Shown: positions 15,786 to 23,406 of the stretch, piece by piece
How the letters are laid out: every line of letters begins with the position of its first letter
Position numbering within the stretch: position 1 is the first letter of the stretch
Assembly: GCA_024763035.1 (NCBI GenBank)
Contig: JANTGG010000013.1
Coordinates: 1-41,035, forward strand
Direction: 5' to 3'
Origin: Desulfocapsa sp.
Lineage (GTDB): Bacteria; Desulfobacterota; Desulfobulbia; Desulfobulbales; Desulfocapsaceae
Length of the DNA: 41,035 nucleotides
Position numbers and translations under genes: made by a program
The notes under the pieces: model-generated
Database searches by the model: none
Told to the model about the DNA's origin: nothing
What the model saw: the letters and a program-made list of their open reading frames with translations, nothing else

Positions 15786-17132
15786 ATGACAACGAAAAAA
15801 ATCATCCTCCGAGATGATGAAATGCCCACCCAATGGTACAATGTAGGACCAGACATCCCCAATGGACTGCTGCCTCCCCTTGATCCGGAAACGAAGGAGC
15901 CCATGGGACCTGAAAAACTGGGGGCTATTTTTCCCATGTCACTCCTTGAGCAGGAGATGTCCGGCGAACGCTTTATTGATATTCCCGAAGAGGTGCTGGA
16001 CGTCTTGAAAATCTGGCGTCCTTCCCCCCTTGTCCGTGCCAGGAATCTTGAACAGGCCATCGGGACCAAGGCAAAAATTTATTTTAAGAATGAAGGGGTC
16101 TCACCGGTCGGCTCTCACAAACCAAACTCTGCCGTCCCACAGGCATACTACAATGCCAAGGAAGGGATTAAACGTCTTTCCACGGAGACAGGTGCCGGTC
16201 AATGGGGCAGTGCCCTCTCCTTTGCCACCCAGAAATTCGGACTCGACTGTAAGGTCTATATGGTTCGTGTCTCCTTTGACCAGAAACCCTACCGTAAATC
16301 CATGATGAAAACCTTCGGCGCCGACATTGTGGCAAGCCCCAGTATGGATACCCATATCGGGCGTCAGATTCGGGAGGAATACCCCGACACTGCCGGCTCT
16401 TTAGGTATTGCCATCTCCGAAGCCATCGAAGATGCCGCCGGACGTGAAGACACTAATTACGCCCTGGGCTCCGTGCTCAATCATGTTATTTTGCACCAGA
16501 GCATTATCGGACTTGAAGCAAAAAAACAGATGGAAATCGCCGGTGACTATCCCGACGTAATTGTTGGCTGCTGCGGCGGCGGATCAAACTTTGCAGGGCT
16601 TGCTGTCCCCTATATTCCCGATTACCTGGAGGGCAGAAAGATTCGCTTTGTGGGAACAGAACCTGCATCCTGCCCGACACTTACCCGCGGGAAACTTGCC
16701 TATGATTTCGGTGATGTTGCCCAGACCACTCCCCTTCTGAACATGTACACTCTTGGACACGACTTTATTCCTCCCGGAATCCATGCCGGTGGACTGCGGT
16801 ACCATGGAATGTCCCCCATCATCTCTGCGCTGGTACGGGAAAAAATCATTGATCCTGTCAAAGTCCATCAGATGGAATGCTTTGAAGCCGGTGTCCTTTT
16901 TGCCCGTGCTGAAGGTATTATACCAGCTCCTGAAACCTGTCATGCCATCCGTGGCGCTATTATTGAAGCCACCCGTGACAAAAATGATCCTAAAACGATC
17001 CTCTTCAACTTCTCGGGACACGGTCTTATCGACATGGCATCCTATGACAAGTATTTTTCAGGTGATCTCCACGATTACGATTACCCCAAAGAGGCCATCG
17101 AAGCATCCATGGCAAAACTGCCAAAGATCTGA
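15786..17132 (+). CDS. Tryptophan synthase beta chain, TrpB2 type
   Basis: A 448-residue PLP enzyme that joins indole and serine to make tryptophan. The PLP lysine is Lys112 in [15 protein letters not shown]. The phosphate-binding loop is [10 protein letters not shown], and [20 protein letters not shown] and [18 protein letters not shown] are typical of the TrpB2 branch, which has a longer N-terminus than TrpB1. ATG 15786 is preceded by AAAAAGGAG with a 5-base gap, which makes it preferable to an in-frame ATG at 15717. No trpA or other trp gene is nearby, which fits TrpB2, often separate from the trp operon and thought to salvage free indole. The carboxypeptidase gene begins 6 bases after its stop. 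The 256 bases before it hold no gene I can support. Confidence 0.92.
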   Translation: MTTKKIILRDDEMPTQWYNVGPDIPNGLLPPLDPETKEPMGPEKLGAIFPMSLLEQEMSGERFIDIPEEVLDVLKIWRPSPLVRARNLEQAIGTKAKIYFKNEGVSPVGSHKPNSAVPQAYYNAKEGIKRLSTETGAGQWGSALSFATQKFGLDCKVYMVRVSFDQKPYRKSMMKTFGADIVASPSMDTHIGRQIREEYPDTAGSLGIAISEAIEDAAGREDTNYALGSVLNHVILHQSIIGLEAKKQMEIAGDYPDVIVGCCGGGSNFAGLAVPYIPDYLEGRKIRFVGTEPASCPTLTRGKLAYDFGDVAQTTPLLNMYTLGHDFIPPGIHAGGLRYHGMSPIISALVREKIIDPVKVHQMECFEAGVLFARAEGIIPAPETCHAIRGAIIEATRDKNDPKTILFNFSGHGLIDMASYDKYFSGDLHDYDYPKEAIEASMAKLPKI

Positions 17133-17138
17133 CAATAT

Positions 17139-18383
17139 ATGTCTTTACCCTGCTTTTCCCGCCGGTTTCTGCCCAGATTTCTGGTTGCAGGAACCGGTAT
17201 TTTTTTGCTTTTTTTCCTTGCGCCAGGTCTTTTCTCACATGCCGCGCAACTGCAAGGGGCGGACAGATACATTACAAACGGCGGCTATGCCCTTGCTGAT
17301 TCCGAAAAAATTATCGCCGCCAAAAACCTCACAAGCCCTTTTATCCCAGCATCCACGCTGAAAATTCTCACAAGTCTGGCTGCTCTGGATATACTGGGTC
17401 CCCAGTATCATTTCACCACCAGTCTCTTTCTTGATAAAGAAAAGAATCTCTATATTTACGGCTCCGGCGATCCCTTTCTGACTTCTGAAAAGGTAATGGA
17501 AATCAGTGAAATACTGCGACACCAGGGAATTAGCAGACTAAACGATATCGTCCTGGACGATTCTAGATTTCACCTGGAACACCCCACCCCGGGAGCCGGG
17601 AAATCGCTTAATCCCTATGATGCCCAATGTTCTGCACTTGGGGTAAATTTCAACACTCTGCCCATTCGGGTTCTGCAAAAGGTGAAAATCCAGTCATCGG
17701 AAAGCCAGACACCCTATGTTCCCCTTATGGGGGAACTGGGAATATCCCAGGCAAGCGGCAGCTACCGTCTGAATATCAACGCCTTTCCGGATCAGCCATC
17801 ACTGCCAAACGCTCTACGTTACTGCGGACAGCTCTTTCGTGCCCAGTTTGAACAGACAGGTATCTCCATTAACGGGATGATACGAAAAGCCCGTGTACCT
17901 GAAGATGCCACACTTCTGCTTCGCTACAGAGCAGCGGAAACAGTGACTGATCTTATCCGTTCCTGCCTGCTCTCCTCCAGTAATTTTATGGCAAACCAGC
18001 TGTACCTTGCCATTGGCGTCAAACGATTCGGCGCTCCCGCCACCTGGGATAAAAGTAAGCGTGCCATAAAAGAATATATCCGTCACACCCTCCAGTTGTC
18101 GGCACATGATATTTCAATAACAGAAGGCTCGGGATTATCCACAAAAAACCGCATCACTGCAGCAGCCATGCTCGCAGTGCTTGAAAAATTCAAGCCCCAT
18201 GCTCACCTTCTTCCCGTAAAACTCGGTGTCAGGATGAAATCCGGCACACTTGCTAAATCCGGCGTATTCTGCTACGCAGGTTACTTCCTCAAAGGCAAAT
18301 CAACCCGCTTCTTTGTTATCTTCCTCAACCAGAAACAAAACAGAAGAGACCAGCTGCTTCGTCTCCTCTACACGCACCCGTGA
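17139..18383 (+). CDS. D-alanyl-D-alanine carboxypeptidase/endopeptidase, PBP4 (S13) family
   Basis: A 414-residue exported penicillin-binding protein that trims or cleaves peptidoglycan peptides in the periplasm. A signal peptide is present (FLVAGTGIFLLFFLAPGLFS). The active-site serine is Ser72 in PASTLKIL (SxxK, Lys75). The SxN motif is in LSSSNFMANQLYLAIG near residue 280, and the third motif is KSGTLAKSG near 366. Length is somewhat short of E. coli DacB (about 477), with a smaller insert domain. It starts 6 bases after trpB2, so the two are probably cotranscribed although functionally unrelated. Confidence 0.88.
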   Translation: MSLPCFSRRFLPRFLVAGTGIFLLFFLAPGLFSHAAQLQGADRYITNGGYALADSEKIIAAKNLTSPFIPASTLKILTSLAALDILGPQYHFTTSLFLDKEKNLYIYGSGDPFLTSEKVMEISEILRHQGISRLNDIVLDDSRFHLEHPTPGAGKSLNPYDAQCSALGVNFNTLPIRVLQKVKIQSSESQTPYVPLMGELGISQASGSYRLNINAFPDQPSLPNALRYCGQLFRAQFEQTGISINGMIRKARVPEDATLLLRYRAAETVTDLIRSCLLSSSNFMANQLYLAIGVKRFGAPATWDKSKRAIKEYIRHTLQLSAHDISITEGSGLSTKNRITAAAMLAVLEKFKPHAHLLPVKLGVRMKSGTLAKSGVFCYAGYFLKGKSTRFFVIFLNQKQNRRDQLLRLLYTHP

Positions 18384-18803
18384 TACCACCGGGTAGCATT
18401 GTCAGTTTATTTGACACCACACCGGCACCTGCCGAAGACAAACTTCCCTTTCAGCCCCTTCCTTCCCCCACCTCTCCTGCAAATTACGTTTTTGTACTCA
18501 AAGTACCCTCCCCAACACCCTACTTTACCTACAATTAAAGTAACTTGTGAAACACCTCCCCACAAGTAGTTATTTTCTACACACGATTATATTAAAAAAT
18601 GTTATATTGTTTTTTTTGCACCTGTTGCACAGAAAGCATATTACATACTCCTTAGTTATTTCAAACAATTAGCCCTGCAGTGAACAAATTGGCATGTTTA
18701 CTGCTTGCCTATACAGCACAATGCTTTACGCAAAGAATTTTGTCAGTCTACTGCAGCATCCTTATTTTTTGCTGCCTTTTACTTTTCTCTTTTCGGAGGA
18801 CCT
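18384..18803 (+). other. 420-base AT-rich leader region before the selenoprotein gene
   Basis: No gene can be supported here. An inverted repeat (ACTTGTG at 18543 and CACAAGT ending at 18567) could be a weak terminator for the trpB2-carboxypeptidase transcript but lacks a clean T run. The segment from 18570 to 18680 is strongly AT-rich, a likely promoter zone, but I find no well-spaced -35/-10 pair. GGAGGA at 18795-18800 is the ribosome binding site of the next gene. Confidence 0.4.
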
Positions 18804-20141
18804 ATGAAAAAAAACATAAGCAGACTCGTTCCTTTTCTCATCATGGCATCATTTCTGGTGTCAGGATGTAATCAGGATACCAGTTCCACTGTCACCACCG
18901 TAAAACCGGCGATTACAACCCAGGCTGAAAAGCCGCAGGGACCTGTGTACAAAGGAAAGGTTGTCGGCAGATCCAATAAGGCGAAACAGATCTCCATTGC
19001 CGTTGGCAAGGGAAAAGATGCGAAAACCATCATGGTCAGTTTCGATGAAAACACCACCGGCCTGGAACATGCGAAAAAAGGTCACGGAGCCATTATTGCC
19101 TACGAGATGCGGGACGGTGTACCTTTTGCCACGACTATCAAACAGAAACTTGCCAAACTTCCTCAAGGTGTCACGGTTATTTCTCCTCAGGATGTAAAGG
19201 CCCTTATTGATGCAGATAAAGATTTTCTCCTCGTTGACTCACGCCCGGGGAAACGCTATTCCGCATCCCATCTTCCAGGGGCTGTATCCATTCCGGTATG
19301 TGAAATGCAGGAACTTCTGCAGAATCTTCCAAAGCATAAAGACAAACTGCTTATATTTTACTGTGGAGGTCCCACATGAGGTATGAGTCCAAAGTCCGCC
19401 GGTCAGGCGGTCAAAGCCGGTTACAAAAACATTCAGGTAATGCTCGCAGGAGAACCCGCCTGGATTAAAGCAGGATACAGCACCTATGCCAACTACGGCT
19501 TTGTGTGCAGGGGTAACAACGTAATCATCGACCTGCGCAGTCCGGAAAAATCCGCTGCTGCCCGTGTTCCCCGTTCTGTCAACATGCCGTTTGCAAGCTT
19601 TGAAGATACCTACGACGAGATCCCCATAAAAGCCCCCATCGTTCTTTACTCCGATAATGAGGAGGAAACCATCGCTGCCCTGCGAATACTTCAGGCGGAA
19701 GGCTATAAAAAGATATCCCTGATTGAAGGCGGATTTCACGGCTGGAAACGGGTGGGCGGCAGGCTGGTCAAAGGACCGGTGGTCACAGATGTGCACTGGC
19801 AGCGCATCCTTGCCGAAGGTGAAGTCTCACTCGCTGAATTTGAAAAAGCAATGAAGGATCCCAATGAGGCCATCATTCTCGATGTCCGCACAAGAGACGA
19901 GGTAAGTGAAGGGAAAATCGAAATTTCCCAGCATATCCCCCTTGATGAGCTGTGCAAGGAGATGGATCAGTTCATCTGCAATATTAAAGATATGCAGAAA
20001 GGTCAGAAGATCTATATCCACTGCACCACAGGGGCTAGAGCCGAAATGGCATACAAAGAGCTGAAGAAACGTGGTTACAATGCGTCCTACCTTGTTGCAG
20101 AAGTCGAGTGTGACGGCAATGACTGCTCCATAGAAGAGTAA
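18804..20141 (+). CDS. Selenocysteine-containing triple-rhodanese lipoprotein (TGA at 19377 read as Sec)
   Basis: One frame of 445 residues with a single in-frame TGA at 19377-19379 (position 192). Both sides are one rhodanese domain: IFYCGGPT before the TGA and GMSPKSAGQAVKAGYKNIQV after it, where related rhodaneses read CGG-x-x-C-x-x-S-x-KSA. The TGA thus replaces a conserved Cys, and a SECIS-like hairpin follows. Layout: signal peptide with lipobox LVSGC (Cys22); a small beta-rich domain about 48-115; rhodanese 1 about 128-225 (Cys187, Sec192); rhodanese 2 about 238-318, whose active loop YSDNEEET has no Cys; rhodanese 3 about 341-435 with Cys407 in HCTTGARAEMA; and a C-terminal CDGNDC. 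Start chosen for the GGAGGA site and signal. Likely a periplasm-facing sulfurtransferase or persulfide carrier; substrate unknown. A gene caller would split it at 19379/19383. Confidence 0.87.
19377..19410 (+). promoter_or_regulatory. Bacterial SECIS-like element directing selenocysteine insertion
   Basis: The in-frame TGA (19377-19379) is followed by a hairpin: CCGCC at 19396-19400 pairs with GGCGG at 19406-19410, five GC pairs, and the apical loop is GGTCA. A G-C pair (19394/19412) beyond a T-T mismatch could extend it. The loop begins 22 bases after the TGA and opens with GGU, as in the E. coli fdhF SECIS loop recognised by SelB. Bacterial SECIS elements lie inside the coding sequence just after the UGA, as here. 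Structure drawn by eye. Confidence 0.75.
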
Positions 20142-20188
20142 ATTCCTCCTTCCTCCCGGTCCTTTTACACCACAGGACCACCTCCCGG

Positions 20189-20224
20189 GGAAGAGATGTG
20201 CCCGGCACATCTCTTCCTTTTTTT
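20189..20224 (+). terminator. Strong intrinsic terminator after the rhodanese selenoprotein gene
   Basis: GGAAGAGATGTGC at 20189-20201 pairs perfectly with GCACATCTCTTCC at 20205-20217: 13 base pairs with a 3-base loop, followed by seven T (20218-20224). It begins 47 bases after the stop of the selenoprotein gene and separates it from fapA. Confidence 0.93.
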
Positions 20225-20233
20225 ATCTCCATC

Positions 20234-20262
20234 TTTACTTCTTAATTTATTAACTATATCAT
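20234..20262 (+). promoter_or_regulatory. Possible promoter for fapA-sbcDC
   Basis: TTTACT at 20234-20239 and TATCAT at 20257-20262 are separated by 17 bases in AT-rich sequence just after a terminator, so a new promoter is expected here. The -10 matches 5 of 6 and the -35 matches 4 of 6. It would give a leader of about 120 bases. Confidence 0.4.
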
Positions 20263-20391
20263 ATAACTATTCAGACCATTATTCAGACCAGTGACTGCTG
20301 CAAATCACTGCTGTATGGTTCATAGCGCGTGGCTGCACGTACCCCCTGCGTTATGATTTTCATTTCACATTTAACTGTTGGCTCTTTTATC

Positions 20392-22137
20392 ATGGCGGAA
20401 ACCGACAAAGCTGCAAAAACAAAATACCTCGAACCCACCATCCACTTCAGTAGAAAACGGATTGTTGTGGGAGAAGAAGGCAGTTCGGAAAAAATCATTG
20501 TCTCAGAGCTGGTAAGAAAGGAGCAGCCCCTGCTCTCCTTCCCCGGCTTTGAAGTGCTTGCAGAAAAAGGCTACGAAAAAAGTCCCATACGGGCAGGAAA
20601 CAATACCCATTACAGCGAAGATGGGGAAATACTCCTGGCAAGCACCATCGGCTATCCCCGAATTGACATCATGGACTCTGCTGACGGTGAAGAACCCACC
20701 CTCCTGATCTCCCTGAAACCTCTTGTGGAAATCTCAAAAGACCGGATGAAAGCGACCTTGAAACTGCAGCCGCCTATCCCCAACGGGTACACAGCACAGG
20801 AAGACAGCATCGAAGAGCTGATCCAGGAAGCAGGTATACTTTTCGGTGTTGACCCTGCCGCTCTTGAAACGGCAAAAAAACATATAAGAGGAAAAAGAAA
20901 CGACAGCTTCGACATTCTTCTCGCTTCAGGACAGAAGCCGGAAGCAGGTGAAGACGGTCGCCTGGAACTTGCCATTGCAATCGGTCCAATTCCTGGTCGT
21001 ATGCTTGAGGATGGTACCATAGATTTCCGTGAACGCGGCATGATGGTTGCCGTGCACACAAGTGACCTCCTGGCAAAAGTCGTACCACCGATCCCCGGTG
21101 TTCCCGGCCGAAATGTGCTTGGCGAAGAAGTCGAACCCGAGGGTGGCGAGGAGATTGACCTGAAAGTCAAAAATGATGTCTCCTATTCAGAGGAAACAGG
21201 AGAAGTGAGTGCAAGCAACGACGGTATCTTCACCCTTGTAAACGGTTCCGAGATTAACGTTTCCGCAAAGTACGAGATAGACGGTGATGTGGACTACACC
21301 ACCGGCAATGTGGATTCCGGCAACTGTGTTATCGTTCATGGCGCTGTTCAGCCCGGCTTCAAGGTAATTACCGGTGGTGATCTGAAGGTGGATCAGGAGG
21401 TCATGTCCGCCACCATTGCTTCCGAGGGAAATGTCGTCATAAGCAGTGGAATCACTGGCGAAAAGACTGATATCCAGGCTGCCGGAGATGTGGACATCAA
21501 ATTTATCGAACAGGGAAAGATCCAATCAGGCGGAAATGTCATTATCCGCAAACAGGCATACTATACCGAAATTTCAGCTGCTGGTGATATTCTCTGCCCT
21601 GCGGGAACCAACATCGTCGGCAGCAGTCTGGTGTCAGGCGGGCGGATAACAGTGGCAAATGTCGGCTCGGACAGCAGTAAGCCGGTACTTCTGGCAGCAG
21701 GTGTCGATTTTGAACGACTGCGGCTACTCTATGAACTGAAAGAAAGCATCGTCCAACAGCAGGAGGAGATCATTCAGCGTCTGCAGCGACACGGTGGTAA
21801 CACCCGGCCCAAAAAGATCAGAAAAATGGAAGCTGCAGTGGACGAGACAAAACTGAAGCTATTGAAACTGAATCTTATCCCCGGCACGGCTCTCTTTTCA
21901 CGGGTTGGTGAACTCAAAGGACAACTGGAAGTCTCTGACAAGATAGGGAATGACGTAATCAAACGCACCAACATCGAGAAGATAACCATTGAGGCACACG
22001 GAACACTGCACAGCGGTACCGAACTTCGTATCGGCAACCGCCACCTTATCCTGAAACAGACCATCACCAAACGCCGTATCAAGCTGCAGAGCAACCTCAA
22101 ACAGATCATAGTTGTTCCGCTCACCGGAAGACCCTGA
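20392..22137 (+). CDS. FapA/DUF342 family protein
   Basis: A 581-residue protein of the DUF342 (FapA, flagellar assembly protein A) family. The N-terminal part contains the FapA domain, with RKEQPLLSFPGFEVLAEKGY upstream and later KVVPPIPGVPGRNVLGEEVE, the family's best-known motif. A beta-helix-like domain follows, GDVDYTTGNVDSGNCVIVHG, VQPGFKVITGGDLKVDQEV, and repeated short G-D-V units. A coiled-coil segment (residues about 445-500) and a small C-terminal beta domain close it. No signal peptide is seen, so it is cytoplasmic. No flagellar gene is nearby, so a flagellar role is not supported by context. ATG 20392 gives a natural N-terminus (MAETDKAAKTKY), but its ribosome binding site is weak; GTG 20329 is an alternative. 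sbcD begins 21 bases after the stop. Confidence 0.85.
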   Translation: MAETDKAAKTKYLEPTIHFSRKRIVVGEEGSSEKIIVSELVRKEQPLLSFPGFEVLAEKGYEKSPIRAGNNTHYSEDGEILLASTIGYPRIDIMDSADGEEPTLLISLKPLVEISKDRMKATLKLQPPIPNGYTAQEDSIEELIQEAGILFGVDPAALETAKKHIRGKRNDSFDILLASGQKPEAGEDGRLELAIAIGPIPGRMLEDGTIDFRERGMMVAVHTSDLLAKVVPPIPGVPGRNVLGEEVEPEGGEEIDLKVKNDVSYSEETGEVSASNDGIFTLVNGSEINVSAKYEIDGDVDYTTGNVDSGNCVIVHGAVQPGFKVITGGDLKVDQEVMSATIASEGNVVISSGITGEKTDIQAAGDVDIKFIEQGKIQSGGNVIIRKQAYYTEISAAGDILCPAGTNIVGSSLVSGGRITVANVGSDSSKPVLLAAGVDFERLRLLYELKESIVQQQEEIIQRLQRHGGNTRPKKIRKMEAAVDETKLKLLKLNLIPGTALFSRVGELKGQLEVSDKIGNDVIKRTNIEKITIEAHGTLHSGTELRIGNRHLILKQTITKRRIKLQSNLKQIIVVPLTGRP

Positions 22138-22158
22138 TCCCTGGGAAGGCACGTCCGG

Positions 22159-23388
22159 ATGAGATTCCTCCACACCTCCGACTGGCATCTCGGTCATAAG
22201 CTCTACGGCAGGAGCCGTCACCGGGAACACCTTGATTTTCTCAACTGGCTGTCCACTACCATAGAAAAACGGAACATAGAAGCCCTGCTGATTGCAGGCG
22301 ATATCTTCGACACCCAGACCCCCTCAAACAAAACGCTCACCCTCTACTACCGCTTCCTCTCCCTCATTGCCGGCTCCTCCTGCCGTCATGTCATCATTGT
22401 CGGGGGCAATCACGATTCTCCTGCCCTTTTAAACGCACCCCGTGAGATACTCGGATTTTTAAATATTCATATTATCGGCAGGGTTCCGGATTCCATAGAC
22501 GATGAGATTATCACCCTGAGAGACAGGGACAATCAGCCCCGGCTAATGGTACTTGCCGCCCCTTATCTCCGTGACAGGGACATCCGATCGACCCTTGCCG
22601 GAGAAACTCTTGAAGAAAAGGATCAAAAACTGCTGAACGGAATTGTCGATCATTACAGCAGCCTGTACGAACATGCCCGCAGTCAGCAGGCAGAACTGGA
22701 CAGCCCTGTGCCCATAGTCGCCATGGGGCATCTCTTCTGCCAGGGAGGACAGACAGTTGAAGGAGACGGTCTGCGTGATCTCTACATCGGCTCACTCGCC
22801 CATGTCGATAGCACAGCCTTTAATGATGATATTGCCTATCTTGCCCTGGGCCATCTTCATCAGATGCAGAGGGTTGGAAAAAAGGATAACAGACGCTACT
22901 CCGGATCCCCACTGCTAATGAATTTTCAGGAGGCACAGAGCAGAAAGTTCGTTCTGGAAGTGGAATGCACACAAAATACATGCGTAACGGAGATAGAGAT
23001 CCCCGTGTTTCAGAGGCTTGAAAAGATCAGCGGTAGCATGGAGGAGATCCTCACAGCAATTTCACTGCTGCGCGCAGAAAACCAATCCATTTTTCTCGAA
23101 ATCCACTACCTCGGCAAGGCACTTGCCGATGACCTGCAGGATCGCGTCTACTCGGCAGTCAAAGGAAGCAAGCTTGAAGTGCTTCGCATCAACAACAGGC
23201 AGATCTTTGACCATATCCTGCAACAAACCACTGAAATAAAAACTCTGGAAGAGCTCAGCCCGGAGCAGGTATTTCAGCAATGCCTGGACCTCCACGAGAT
23301 CCCCCCAATCCAGCAAAAAGAGATGCATACAGCCTTCGCAATTACCATGGCAGCCCTGCAGGAAGAAAATGATGCAGACGAAGAATAG
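22159..23388 (+). CDS. sbcD: Exonuclease SbcCD, nuclease subunit SbcD
   Basis: A 409-residue Mre11-type nuclease that with SbcC cleaves DNA hairpins and protein-blocked ends, limiting long palindromes. The metallophosphoesterase motifs are all present: RFLHTSDWHLGHKLYG (D-x-H), LLIAGDIFDTQTPSN (GD), IIVGGNHDSPALLN (GNHD), VAMGHLFC, and YLALGHLHQMQRV (GH). The C-terminal capping region is of normal size. ATG 22159 follows GGGAAGG by about 8 bases. It starts 21 bases after fapA and ends 18 bases before sbcC, so all three are likely one operon. Confidence 0.96.
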   Translation: MRFLHTSDWHLGHKLYGRSRHREHLDFLNWLSTTIEKRNIEALLIAGDIFDTQTPSNKTLTLYYRFLSLIAGSSCRHVIIVGGNHDSPALLNAPREILGFLNIHIIGRVPDSIDDEIITLRDRDNQPRLMVLAAPYLRDRDIRSTLAGETLEEKDQKLLNGIVDHYSSLYEHARSQQAELDSPVPIVAMGHLFCQGGQTVEGDGLRDLYIGSLAHVDSTAFNDDIAYLALGHLHQMQRVGKKDNRRYSGSPLLMNFQEAQSRKFVLEVECTQNTCVTEIEIPVFQRLEKISGSMEEILTAISLLRAENQSIFLEIHYLGKALADDLQDRVYSAVKGSKLEVLRINNRQIFDHILQQTTEIKTLEELSPEQVFQQCLDLHEIPPIQQKEMHTAFAITMAALQEENDADEE

Positions 23389-23406
23389 GAAGGAGCGTAG
23401 CAGAAT

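Noticed and set aside
18543-18567. Inverted repeat ACTTGTG/CACAAGT as a terminator after the carboxypeptidase gene.
   Set aside because: Only seven pairs with an 11-base loop and no uninterrupted T run; too weak to call as a terminator.
19377-19379. The TGA could mark a pseudogene or two separate rhodanese genes.
   Set aside because: The frame is kept exactly across the TGA, the domain would be cut through its active-site loop, the second part has no ribosome binding site, the TGA aligns with a conserved Cys, and a SECIS-like hairpin follows.
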